From Planococcus maitriensis (GTDB lineage Bacteria; Bacillota; Bacilli; Bacillales_A; Planococcaceae), in the NCBI RefSeq assembly GCF_003289925.1, contig NZ_QLZQ01000006.1, forward strand, positions 1 through 64,000: DNA of 64,000 bases. Reading direction: 5' to 3'. The notes under the pieces were generated by a model. The model worked only from the letters and a program-made list of their open reading frames with translations. It ran no database searches and was not told the origin of the DNA. Position 1 is the stretch's first letter. Each line of letters opens with the position of its first letter. A program made the position numbers and the translations under genes. Below are positions 56,692-64,000 of this stretch, piece by piece.

Positions 56692-59076
56692 TCAATTGCG
56701 TAATGGTTTCCCTTTGACGAGCATATGCTGCATGCGCTGCTGTGATTTCGGTTCAGCAACCAAACTCAGGAATGCTTCACGTTCCAAATCGAGTAAATAT
56801 TGCTCATCGACTTTCGTGCCGTATGGCAATTTGCCGCCCGACAAGACATAAGCCAGTTTCTTGGCGATTTTCATATCGTGTTCGCTGATGTAGCCGGACA
56901 ACAGCATGCCTTCAGCTCCCAGCAGCATCGCGGCATATCCCGCTTCTCCTGCGACCGGCACTTTTTCTCTTCTCGGCGCTTGGTAGCCATTATCATACAG
57001 CGACAATGCCAATTGCTTCGCATCGTGAATCAAATGGTCGCTATTGACGCTGATGCCGTCGACGAAATTCAGGAAATTGTTCTCGCGTGCTTCATCTGCG
57101 GATGTCGATACTTTGGCAGTCGCAATCGATTCGAAAACGCCGGCTGCCAAATTGACATAGTCTGCAGTGACATTATTCGGCAAGCCCTTCAATTGCTTCA
57201 TATATAACTCTTTGTTTCCGCCGCCGCCCGGAATGAGGCCGACGCCTGCTTCCACTAAGCCCATATAGGTTTCCATGGATGCCTGGACGCGTGCTGCAGG
57301 CAGGATGACTTCCGCCCCGCCACCGAGCGTCATGCCGAATGGTGCCGCCACGACCGGCTTGGGACTGTATTTCAATTTCAGCATGGCGTTCTGGAACGTC
57401 CGGATTGTCAAATCCAGTTCGAAGATATTGTCGTCTTGCGCTTCCATCAAAATCATGCCAAGGTTAGCGCCGACACAGAAGTTCTTTCCTTGGTTTCCGA
57501 TGACGAGCCCTTTGTAGTTTTTCTCGACTTCATCGACCGAGAAATTGATCATTTGCATGATATCGAGCCCGATTGCGTTCGAACGCGAGTGGAATTCAAG
57601 AAGCGCGATGCCGTCCCCTAAGTCGATCAGGCTTGCGCCGGAATTCGATTTGATGACGCCATGCTTTTTCTTGTAGCGTTTCAAGTCGATTACTTTTTCG
57701 TTGACCGGGACGAGCTGGTAATCCGAACCGTCGAAATAGTACAGATCGCCGTTTTCTTCTTTATAGAAGGAATCAAAGCCTTTTTCGAGCAAGCTTTCGG
57801 CAAATGCCGGAATGGCGATGCCTTGTTCTTTCATTTTCTCCACCGACTGTTTCACGCCGATGGCATCCCATACTTCAAATGGTCCTTGTTCCCAGCCAAA
57901 GCCCCATTTCATGGCATTGTCGATTGCGACGATATCGTCTGCAATCTCACCATGCAGTTGTGCGGAATAGGCGAGTGTCGGAGCGAGGATGCTCCACAGC
58001 AATTCACCTGTGCGGTCATCCGCATAAACGAGCGTCTTCATTTTCGAAGGCAGGCCTTTTTGCTGCTTGGCCATCTCCTGTGAAGGCGTTTTCAACTTTT
58101 GCGTCGGGCGGTATTCCATTGTTTCGGGGTCTAATTCGAGGATTTCTTTGTCTTTCTTCTGGAAAAAGCCTTGTTTCGCTTTGGCACCGATCCAGCCATT
58201 TTCGACCATCTTCTTCATAAAATCTGGCGTATCGAAAATTTGCTGCTCTTCGCCTTGTGTCTGGTCGTAGACATTTTTCGAGACATGCATGAATGTATCG
58301 AGTCCGACAACGTCCAGCGTACGGAATGTTGCGGATTTCGGGCGGCCGATAAGCGGCCCGGTAACGGAATCCACTTCACCGACTGAATAGCCGCGATTTT
58401 GCATTTCGCGCACTGTGACGAGCAAGCCATATGTGCCGATGCGGTTGGCGATAAAGTTCGGTGTGTCTTTTGCCAGGACGACGCCTTTTCCGAGGCGGTC
58501 TTCGCCAAATTGCTGCATGAACTCGACGACTTCCGGAGCTGTCGCGTCTGCCGGGATGACTTCAAGCAATTTCAAGTAGCGCGGCGGGTTGAAGAAATGG
58601 GTGCCGAGGAAATGCTTCTGGAAATCCTCCGAGCGCCCTTCAGCCATCGCATTGATGCTGATGCCCGATGTATTGGAAGAAATGATGGTGCCAGGCTTTC
58701 TCACGGCATCCACTTTTTCATAGAGTGATTTCTTGATATCCAAGTTTTCGACGATGACTTCGATAATCCAATCCACTTCGGATAATTTTTCAAGGTCATC
58801 TTCCAGGTTGCCTGGCGTGATCAAGCCCAAGTTTTTCTTTTGGGTCAACGGGGCAGGTTTCTGCTTCAATAGTTTTTGAGTGGCAGTTGCTGCGATCCGG
58901 TTGCGGACTGCATGGTCTTCGAGTGTCAGCCCTTTTGCTTGTTCTTCTTCCGTCGCTTCTTTCGGGACAATGTCGAGCAGCATGACAGGGATACCGATAT
59001 TGGCTAGATGAGCTGCAATTCCAGAACCCATAACGCCTGATCCGAGCACCGCCGCTTTTTTAATTTTATATGACAC
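56692..59076 (-). CDS. fadN: 3-hydroxyacyl-CoA dehydrogenase / enoyl-CoA hydratase fusion
   Basis: 794 residues. N-terminal NAD-binding domain (VLGSGVMGSGIAAHLANIG), helical C-terminal parts of hydroxyacyl dehydrogenase (~190-400), and a crotonase domain after residue ~500 (FCVGANLGM, GLIPGGGGNKE). The order is the reverse of E. coli FadB, as in Bacillus FadN. It hydrates enoyl-CoA and oxidises 3-hydroxyacyl-CoA. The GTG at 59076 has AGGAGGG seven bases upstream, and an operator of FadR type is 20 bp further up. Confidence 0.95.
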   Translation of the reverse strand: MSYKIKKAAVLGSGVMGSGIAAHLANIGIPVMLLDIVPKEATEEEQAKGLTLEDHAVRNRIAATATQKLLKQKPAPLTQKKNLGLITPGNLEDDLEKLSEVDWIIEVIVENLDIKKSLYEKVDAVRKPGTIISSNTSGISINAMAEGRSEDFQKHFLGTHFFNPPRYLKLLEVIPADATAPEVVEFMQQFGEDRLGKGVVLAKDTPNFIANRIGTYGLLVTVREMQNRGYSVGEVDSVTGPLIGRPKSATFRTLDVVGLDTFMHVSKNVYDQTQGEEQQIFDTPDFMKKMVENGWIGAKAKQGFFQKKDKEILELDPETMEYRPTQKLKTPSQEMAKQQKGLPSKMKTLVYADDRTGELLWSILAPTLAYSAQLHGEIADDIVAIDNAMKWGFGWEQGPFEVWDAIGVKQSVEKMKEQGIAIPAFAESLLEKGFDSFYKEENGDLYYFDGSDYQLVPVNEKVIDLKRYKKKHGVIKSNSGASLIDLGDGIALLEFHSRSNAIGLDIMQMINFSVDEVEKNYKGLVIGNQGKNFCVGANLGMILMEAQDDNIFELDLTIRTFQNAMLKLKYSPKPVVAAPFGMTLGGGAEVILPAARVQASMETYMGLVEAGVGLIPGGGGNKELYMKQLKGLPNNVTADYVNLAAGVFESIATAKVSTSADEARENNFLNFVDGISVNSDHLIHDAKQLALSLYDNGYQAPRREKVPVAGEAGYAAMLLGAEGMLLSGYISEHDMKIAKKLAYVLSGGKLPYGTKVDEQYLLDLEREAFLSLVAEPKSQQRMQHMLVKGKPLRN

Positions 59077-59095
59077 GAGCAAACCCTCCTGTTTT

Positions 59096-59113
59096 TGAAT
59101 GAACCCTCATTCA
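59096..59113. promoter_or_regulatory. FadR-type operator upstream of fadN
   Basis: Perfect inverted repeat TGAATGA-ACCC-TCATTCA between the fadN start codon and its promoter region. It equals the consensus TGAATGANNNNTCATTCA of B. subtilis FadR (TetR family), which leaves the DNA when long-chain acyl-CoA is present. Confidence 0.88.
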
Positions 59114-59281
59114 TTTTCTGGGTAAAAAAAAGAAATGCTTTCCTTCTCGTTCTTAGTGTAAATTATATTGCCTATTTTCGCAATATTTAATCGGAAGATT
59201 TTTCTGCCGTATTTATCCAAGCACTTGGAGAGCAGGCAAAAAAAGGGTAAGATTAAAAAGACAATTAAAGGAGGCAATTTG

Positions 59282-59602
59282 ATGAAATCCCTAAAAACAA
59301 CTGAGCAATTCAACGATACAATCCAAAATAGCGAACCGGTCATCGTGAAATTCCAAGCTGGCTGGTGCCCGGACTGCACGCGCATGGATATGTTCATCGA
59401 CCCAATCATCGAACAATATGATAACTACCAATGGTTTGATGTCAACCGCGACGAACTGCCGGAAATCGCAGAGCAATACGAAGTGATGGGCATCCCGAGC
59501 CTGCTGATTTTCAAAGATGGTGTAAAACAAGCCCATCTTCACAGTGCCAATGCCAAGACTCCCGCGTCTGTCATCCACTTCCTGGAAGAACAAGAGGCCT
59601 AA
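59282..59602 (+). CDS. ytpP: Thioredoxin-like protein (YtpP type)
   Basis: 106 residues; thioredoxin fold with active site WCPDC in FQAGWCPDCTRMDMF and the cis-Pro in MGIPSLLIF. WCPDC in place of WCGPC makes it a YtpP-like protein. AAGGAGG lies eight bases before the ATG. Divergent from fadN; 48 bp before the STAS gene, possibly the same transcript. Confidence 0.88.
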   Translation: MKSLKTTEQFNDTIQNSEPVIVKFQAGWCPDCTRMDMFIDPIIEQYDNYQWFDVNRDELPEIAEQYEVMGIPSLLIFKDGVKQAHLHSANAKTPASVIHFLEEQEA

Positions 59603-59650
59603 TACACAAGCTTCCAAATACCATTCAGCCAATAAAGCAGAGGTGCTCAT

Positions 59651-60109
59651 ATGGATCCACATCAGGAAATCAAGGAACTGAAAGAACTCGTCGCACATTA
59701 CCAGGACGTTATCCGCAATATGTCAGCGCCGATCATTCCGTCGATTGTGCCAAATACAATCCTGGCGCCGATTGCCGGCTATGTTTTCCGCGACCGCTTC
59801 GAAACGATCCGGACCAAAGTGCTTGAATACGCAGCAGAGCATCGCGATACGGAGCGAGTCATCTTTGACTTCACGGGGGTCACGATGCAGGATGTCCAGT
59901 CATTCGATTTCAATGAACTGGCACTTGAATTGACGCAATTGAATAGCGCACTGAAATTGATGGGGCTGCGCGGCATTTATGTCGGTTTCAATCCCCGCTT
60001 TGTACGTGAAATCGTCCACGCCGGAATCCAAGTCGACTTGGAAGTCTACACTACCTTCCGCAGTGCCTTGCAAGCTTTGCTTGATGAACGCGAAGCTAAG
60101 CTGCGCTGA
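59651..60109 (+). CDS. STAS-domain protein related to RsbR C-terminus
   Basis: 152 residues: a short N-terminal helix (~1-25), then a STAS domain like those in RsbR co-antagonists (SAPIIPSIVPNTILAPIAG start, FDFTGVTMQDVQSF in the phospho-acceptor position). The first Thr is kept; the second, in the D-T pair, is Val. RsbR proteins need an N-terminal sensor which is absent here, so this is an orphan STAS protein. Role in the sigma-B stressosome is possible. GAGGTG before the ATG. Confidence 0.82.
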   Translation: MDPHQEIKELKELVAHYQDVIRNMSAPIIPSIVPNTILAPIAGYVFRDRFETIRTKVLEYAAEHRDTERVIFDFTGVTMQDVQSFDFNELALELTQLNSALKLMGLRGIYVGFNPRFVREIVHAGIQVDLEVYTTFRSALQALLDEREAKLR

Positions 60110-60132
60110 ATCGTTTAAAAGGAGGATGCATC

Positions 60133-60654
60133 ATGAAAGTGCTGCTCTCTTTTCAAGCAATGAACCAATACGCAGAACAAGTGCCCCCCGCCTTCCGTGC
60201 GTCTGCTTGCGGGCCGGTTACAGCAGCTTCCATCCTCCATTATCATGAAGGCGTGGCGCCGGGGATTGGGCCGCTTTACAGAAAACTTGGGGCGACACCG
60301 ATTGGCTTGAGTGCATTTTGCCTGATCCGGCGATTGAAAAAACTCGCGGGGCCGAGATATGACATCAAGCGGATCCGCGCAATCGAGCAAGTCAAACGGC
60401 AACTCGATGCCGGCTATCCACTCGCCCTGAAATTCGACCGCTATTTCTCCTTGCGCTGGCGCCAGGCAAGCACATTCGCCTATCACTGGGTCCCGCTCAT
60501 CGGCTATGAGGAAACCGGGGACGATTTGCTGCTGTTCATTCACGACAACGGACAAAAAAACCGCCCGAGCAAGCTGCGGGCGGTGTCGTTCCGGGAGAAT
60601 CGGGGCGTATTGAGTTTCGTCCAGATTTCACCGGTTTCCAAATCAGATAAATGA
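60133..60654 (+). CDS. C39-like papain-fold protein
   Basis: 173 residues with no signal peptide or membrane segment. Candidate triad of C39-type cysteine peptidases: Cys26 in ASACGPVTAASIL, His in FAYHWVPLIGY and Asp in FIHDNGQ. C39 domains normally trim leaders of peptides within ABC exporters, but this is free-standing. Start by AAGGAGG. Its 3' end overlaps the convergent ypcP by 12 bp. Substrate unknown. Confidence 0.75.
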   Translation: MKVLLSFQAMNQYAEQVPPAFRASACGPVTAASILHYHEGVAPGIGPLYRKLGATPIGLSAFCLIRRLKKLAGPRYDIKRIRAIEQVKRQLDAGYPLALKFDRYFSLRWRQASTFAYHWVPLIGYEETGDDLLLFIHDNGQKNRPSKLRAVSFRENRGVLSFVQISPVSKSDK

Positions 60655-61521
60655 TTTTTCCAAAAGCCTTGCGAGCAGGCGGAATTCCCGTTCGTCGCAA
60701 ATCCTCACCAAATCAGAAGAATAATCGGGCACTGCAATTTCCTCGAGTGCCACATCGAGCTGGAGGTCATCTTTAATGACCGCCAGCTTTTTCGATAGCG
60801 CGAGCATATCCTGATGCTCTTCGATTTTCTTTTTCTGGGCCGGCTTCAGCTCCTCGATATGTTCAAGGACCCCTTCGACCGAACCGTAGCGCTGGATCAA
60901 CTGGAGTGCCGTCTTAGGCCCGATGCCTTTGACGCCAGGATAGCCGTCGCTCGGGTCACCCATGAATGCTTTCACATCAGCGAACTGTCCCGGCATGATG
61001 CCATATTCTTCTCCGAACCGTGCATCGGTATAGAGATCATAGATATGAAAGCCTTTTTTCATGAAGGCGATCTTGACCGACGGGTTCAATAGCTGAAGCA
61101 TGTCTTTATCGCCGGTGATGATCGTATAATCCGCCTCGTCCGGCCATTTTTTCGTAAACGATCCGATAAAATCATCCGCTTCGATGCCCTTTTCGCCGTA
61201 ATTTTTCCATCCGAGAAGCTCGGACACTTCACGCGCCTGGTCGAATTGATGCACCATATCTTCAGGTGGCGCCGGCCGGTTTGCTTTATAGCCGTCGAAC
61301 ATCTCGGTACGGAAGGTATGCGCGCCCATGTCCCAGCACACGGCGATATGGGTCGGCTTCATCAATGATTTTGCGGTGAGCACGTGGCGCGCGAATCCTT
61401 GTACGCCGTTTGTGGCGAGCCCGCTTTCTGTGCGGAAAAACTGCCCGACGCCTGCTGTTGCAAAATACGAACGGAACAATACCGCCATCCCGTCCACTAG
61501 CATAATATGTGGTTTTTCCAA
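60643..61521 (-). CDS. ypcP: 5'-3' exonuclease (YpcP, Pol I N-terminal-like)
   Basis: 292 residues. Acidic metal-binding motifs VDGMAVLFRSYF, GIEADDFIGSF and TGDKDMLQL, followed by the helix-hairpin-helix GDPSDGYPGVKGIGPKTAL. It resembles the flap/RNase-H-like nuclease domain of PolA; would remove RNA primers and flaps in replication and repair. TTG at 61521 has GGAGGA with seven to eight bases spacing. Confidence 0.92.
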   Translation of the reverse strand: MEKPHIMLVDGMAVLFRSYFATAGVGQFFRTESGLATNGVQGFARHVLTAKSLMKPTHIAVCWDMGAHTFRTEMFDGYKANRPAPPEDMVHQFDQAREVSELLGWKNYGEKGIEADDFIGSFTKKWPDEADYTIITGDKDMLQLLNPSVKIAFMKKGFHIYDLYTDARFGEEYGIMPGQFADVKAFMGDPSDGYPGVKGIGPKTALQLIQRYGSVEGVLEHIEELKPAQKKKIEEHQDMLALSKKLAVIKDDLQLDVALEEIAVPDYSSDLVRICDEREFRLLARLLEKSFI

Positions 61522-61579
61522 AAAGTACTCCTCCATTCAACACGATTTCCATTATCCATTATACGCGACTTTCCATAGA

Positions 61580-61609
61580 AAAAGGGTGCCGGACTTCCGG
61601 CACCCTTTT
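61580..61609 (-). terminator. Terminator downstream of the BCCT gene
   Basis: A perfect 13-bp stem (AAAAGGGTGCCGG with 61597-61609) and ACTT loop, in the gap between BCCT and ypcP. The nearest upstream gene on the minus strand is BCCT at 230 bp; it would insulate ypcP. Confidence 0.82.
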
Positions 61610-61631
61610 CGTTCTGTGTTTTCCGAAGCTA

Positions 61632-61735
61632 CTTGCTTGCTTTCCGTGGGGCGGGAATCGAGCCTCCTCAACCGCTTCGCGGTCTGCGGGGTCTCTCAAA
61701 CCCGCTGATCCCACAGGAGTCAAGCAAACGCTTCT
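61632..61735. repeat. Intergenic repeat element (GC-rich, palindromic ends)
   Basis: About 104 bp with imperfect terminal inverted repeats (TTGCTTGCTTTCCGTGGG and CCCACAGGAGTCAAGCAA) and the internal block GAGCCTCCTC...CGCTTCGCGGTCTGCGGGGTCTC. Elements with this core (GCTTTCCG...GAGCCTCCTC...CTGCGGGGTCT...CCGCAGGAGTC) are scattered between genes in many Bacillaceae and Planococcaceae. It contains no gene. Mobile origin by a transposase in trans, as REP/MITE elements do, is inference. Confidence 0.72.
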
Positions 61736-61835
61736 CCAAACACTTTGAAAGTTCACTGAATTTTTTATGCAGGATAAGCTTTTGCTCACTTTTACATATA
61801 GAGAGCTATCCTCTAGTTCAGCATCTTTTCATAGT

Positions 61836-63332
61836 TTATCGTTTGCGCTTGATTGCTTTGTATTCAAGGTTCAAGGCTTTGTAGAACGACGCCATCATCA
61901 ATAGCATAATGAACGAGAACGGGAAGGCGGCGATGATTAATGCCGTCTGCAAGGACCCGAGTCCGCCTGCAAAGAGCAGGATGACCGCGATGGTCGATTG
62001 CGCAATCCCCCACGTCAACTTCACGGCGTTCGCTGGATCCAAAGATCCGTTTGAGCTTTGCATGCCGAGAACAAACGTCGCCGAGTCGGCAGATGTGATG
62101 AAGAAGGTCGAAATGAGCAAGACTGCAACAATCGACAACAACATGCCAAGCGGCAATTCATTGAACACCGCAAACAAAGTTTCTTCTGTCAACAATCCAG
62201 TCAAATCGACGCCGCTGCTTTGCACATCGATTGCCGTTGTACCAAATGCCGCGAACCAGATGAAGCTGATGAACGTCGGAATGAGCAAGACGCCAAACAG
62301 GAATTCACGAATGGTCCGGCCTTTGGAAACGCGGGCGATGAAAATCCCAACAAACGGTGACCAAGAAATCCACCAAGCCCAATAGAAGATCGTCCAGCCA
62401 TCAATCCATGACCGGTTTTCCCCATTGATTGGAGCTGCACGGAAACTCATATTGATCAAGTTCTGGAAATAGCTTCCGAGTGAATCGGTGAACATATTGA
62501 AAATCAACAAGGTCGGCCCAAGAACGATTACCAAAATGAGCAAGGTAATAGCAAGCACCATATTGGTATTCGACAAGTACTTGATCCCTTTGCTGATGCC
62601 TGACCAAGAGGAAACCATAAACAGCACAGTGACGACTGCGATGATGATGATTTGCGTAATCAGGCTATCCTCTGGAATGCCGTCAAACAAATACGCGAGC
62701 CCTCCATTGATCTGGATGGCACCGAAGCCAAGTGTCGTCGCGACGCCGACCGCTGTAGCGAATACAGCAATAACGTCAACAAGAACACCCCACGGGCCTT
62801 TCATGCGGTCGCCGAACAATGGGCGAAGCGTCGAGGAAATAAGCCCCGGCTCACCTTTACGGAATTGGAAGTATGCCAGCGATAATGCAACTACTGCGTA
62901 AATTGCCCATGCATGGATGCCCCAGTGGAAAAATGTAAAACGCATGGATTCCCGGAACGCTTCCTGAGATCCCGGCTCAGCTGTCGCCGGGTCGATCGCG
63001 AAATGCGATAGCGGCTCTGCCGCACCCCAGAATACGAGCCCGATACCCATGCCCGCTGAGAACAGCATTGCAATCCATGTTGCAAATGAATATTCCGGCT
63101 TGTCTGTGTCTTTCCCTAATTTAATCTGTCCCATTGGACTAACAAGGAAGTACAAGCAAAAGATAACCATTACTGAAACGATCAATAAATAATACCAACC
63201 GAACGAAGTAGTCAGGAATGATTCCATATTGCCGGTAACTTCCGCAAAATGTTCTGGAGCAAGCGCACCGTAGCCAACTGCCAAAGCAATTAGAACAATC
63301 GCGATCCAAAACACGTTTGTTACTTTATTCAT
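61836..63332 (-). CDS. BCCT-family betaine/choline/carnitine transporter
   Basis: 498 residues with twelve membrane helices. BCCT hallmarks are GIGLVFWGAAEPLSHF in TM3/4 and the tryptophan-rich segment FYWAWWISWSPFVGIFIARVSKGRT in TM8. It takes up glycine betaine or a similar osmolyte with Na+, OpuD-type. The ATG at 63332 follows AAGGAGGAG. A basic tail of only about 12 residues (KALNLEYKAIKRKR) is shorter than in osmosensing BetP, so osmoregulation by the tail is unlikely. Confidence 0.92.
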   Translation of the reverse strand: MNKVTNVFWIAIVLIALAVGYGALAPEHFAEVTGNMESFLTTSFGWYYLLIVSVMVIFCLYFLVSPMGQIKLGKDTDKPEYSFATWIAMLFSAGMGIGLVFWGAAEPLSHFAIDPATAEPGSQEAFRESMRFTFFHWGIHAWAIYAVVALSLAYFQFRKGEPGLISSTLRPLFGDRMKGPWGVLVDVIAVFATAVGVATTLGFGAIQINGGLAYLFDGIPEDSLITQIIIIAVVTVLFMVSSWSGISKGIKYLSNTNMVLAITLLILVIVLGPTLLIFNMFTDSLGSYFQNLINMSFRAAPINGENRSWIDGWTIFYWAWWISWSPFVGIFIARVSKGRTIREFLFGVLLIPTFISFIWFAAFGTTAIDVQSSGVDLTGLLTEETLFAVFNELPLGMLLSIVAVLLISTFFITSADSATFVLGMQSSNGSLDPANAVKLTWGIAQSTIAVILLFAGGLGSLQTALIIAAFPFSFIMLLMMASFYKALNLEYKAIKRKR

Positions 63333-63367
63333 ATAGTCTCCTCCTTTTAATTTCTTCACAAGATATT

Positions 63368-63396
63368 ACGCTACGGAACATTGGCGCGCTTGTCAA
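63368..63396 (-). promoter_or_regulatory. Possible promoter of the BCCT gene
   Basis: TTGACA (63391-63396), 17-nt spacer and TAGCGT (63368-63373) on the minus strand. The -35 is consensus but the -10 is poor, which could fit an osmotically induced promoter. Confidence 0.4.
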
Positions 63397-63724
63397 CTGT
63401 CTGAATTATGTATCAACATAGCGCTTAGCTTCAATATCAAATACCCCTAGCCATGCGCCATGAAACAATGGAAAATAAGCCCAACTGCCCAAGACGACCG
63501 ATAGGATTGCCTTGGGCAGTTGGATGCCCCATCTTTAAAACGGTTCGCTGAATCCGAGTGAAATGCAAATCAGCCAGAGAGGCAGCCGCCCCGTGCCTTA
63601 TCGAGCCGCAGCAGCGAACAGGCCTGGCTTGTTTAGACAAACGGCGATTGCGGGTAAAGAAATGGGATGTCTATATTAAAGGATATTTACCATTATCTAT
63701 AACAGAACTGGAGCTGAACAGAAT
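63397..63724. other. Non-coding region with a long hairpin
   Basis: No gene with ribosome-binding site is seen. The main structure is a perfect 13-bp inverted repeat (63481-63493 CCAACTGCCCAAG, 63511-63523) around a 17-nt loop. The rest should hold the promoter of the SDR gene; TTGCGG-N18-TATATT near 63647-63676 is a weak candidate. Confidence 0.4.
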
Positions 63725-64000
63725 ATGGCACAGAAAAATACGGCAATCGTCACTGGGGCCAGCAGTGGTATTGGCCAAGCTACCGCAAAGGAACTGGCTG
63801 CAAAAGGCTACCATGTCATGCTCGCTGCACGGCGAGAGGAGCGCCTAGTGGAACTGAAGAAAGAAATCGAAGCTGAAGGCGGAAACGCAGATTACAAAGT
63901 GACCGACGTGACTTCAGTAGACGACATGAAATCACTGGCACAAGAAACACTTGAGAAAACCGGGAGAATTGACGTATTTGTCAATAATGCCGGGCTCATG
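63725..64000 (+). CDS. Short-chain dehydrogenase/reductase (partial, runs off the right edge)
   Basis: The first 92 residues of a classical SDR. NAD(P)-binding TGASSGIGQ at residue 10, R residues at the end of beta-2 (AARREERL) favouring NADP, DVTSVDD and VNNAG near residue 88. GGAGC lies about eleven bases before the ATG. The catalytic Ser-Tyr-Lys part lies outside the window. Members of this length class (YdfG/YdaD-like) reduce 3-hydroxy acids or carbonyls. Confidence 0.9.
   Translation, partial: MAQKNTAIVTGASSGIGQATAKELAAKGYHVMLAARREERLVELKKEIEAEGGNADYKVTDVTSVDDMKSLAQETLEKTGRIDVFVNNAGLM

Noticed and set aside
63558..63848. 96-codon frame overlapping the SDR start
   Set aside because: Out of frame with the clear SDR gene, no ribosome-binding site, low-complexity basic product.

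Overview
The window is chromosomal DNA of a low-to-mid GC Gram-positive bacterium of the order Bacillales. Family content, strong GGAGG ribosome-binding sites, TTG/GTG starts and an intergenic repeat typical of the group suggest a Planococcus-like member of the Planococcaceae. That taxonomic call is inference, since no rRNA or marker gene is complete here. Gene order follows the yug-yui-yum-yut-yun-suf-yus part of the Bacillus subtilis chromosome (recalled synteny), with local insertions. I see no phage, transposase, CRISPR array or tRNA gene.

Layout. 1-300: a strong rRNA-type promoter and leader pointing off the left edge. 0.3-3.0 kb: a DMT exporter, an MgtC-like protein and a cation diffusion facilitator. 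3.0-10.0 kb: an iron-dependent alcohol dehydrogenase, then the arginine/ornithine/glutamate catabolic genes (glutamate dehydrogenase, rocD, rocA) and a divergent RocR-like regulator whose AAA+ domain is degenerate. 10-18.5 kb: a stress S1-domain protein, an unusual 849-residue membrane protein with a sigma-factor-like N-terminus, an NSS symporter, patB, a lipoprotein cyclophilin and an MFS transporter. 18.7-24.5 kb: the complete seven-gene Mrp Na+/H+ antiporter operon, whose last gene seems to use a non-standard start codon. 24.5-33.7 kb: pepA, yuiD and a redox/Fe-S neighbourhood (two NDH-2-like flavoproteins, YutM, NifU-like YutI and the small Cys proteins YuiA, YuzD and YuzB), with a Rex-type operator on the yutJ promoter.

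33.8-37.6 kb: a MetP/MetS-type NSS transporter with its 40-residue subunit, then a NhaC-family transporter behind a lysine riboswitch (LysW). 37.6-41.1 kb: yunD, yunE, yunF and a small gene. 41.2-46.4 kb: the sufCDSUB iron-sulfur assembly operon. 46.7-49.0 kb: a small orphan gene, a lipoprotein and a dicarboxylate/amino-acid symporter. 49.1-52.0 kb: the metNIQ methionine importer under a SAM riboswitch. 52.0-59.1 kb: yusE, yusF, gcvH, yusI and the fadNAE beta-oxidation operon with a FadR-type operator. 59.3-64.0 kb: a thioredoxin, a STAS protein, a C39-like papain-fold protein, a 5'-3' exonuclease, a repeat element, a BCCT transporter and the start of an SDR gene.

The genes together describe a salt- and alkali-adapted aerobe. 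Mrp, BCCT and several Na+-coupled symporters handle sodium and osmolytes. The roc and fad genes feed carbon to a respiratory chain with two NDH-2-like enzymes. Methionine and lysine uptake are controlled by riboswitches. Most genes are housekeeping. The best leads for new biology are the sigma-like membrane protein, the RocR-like protein lacking its sigma-54 contact loop, the two non-AUG start candidates and the orphan small gene near 46.8 kb.
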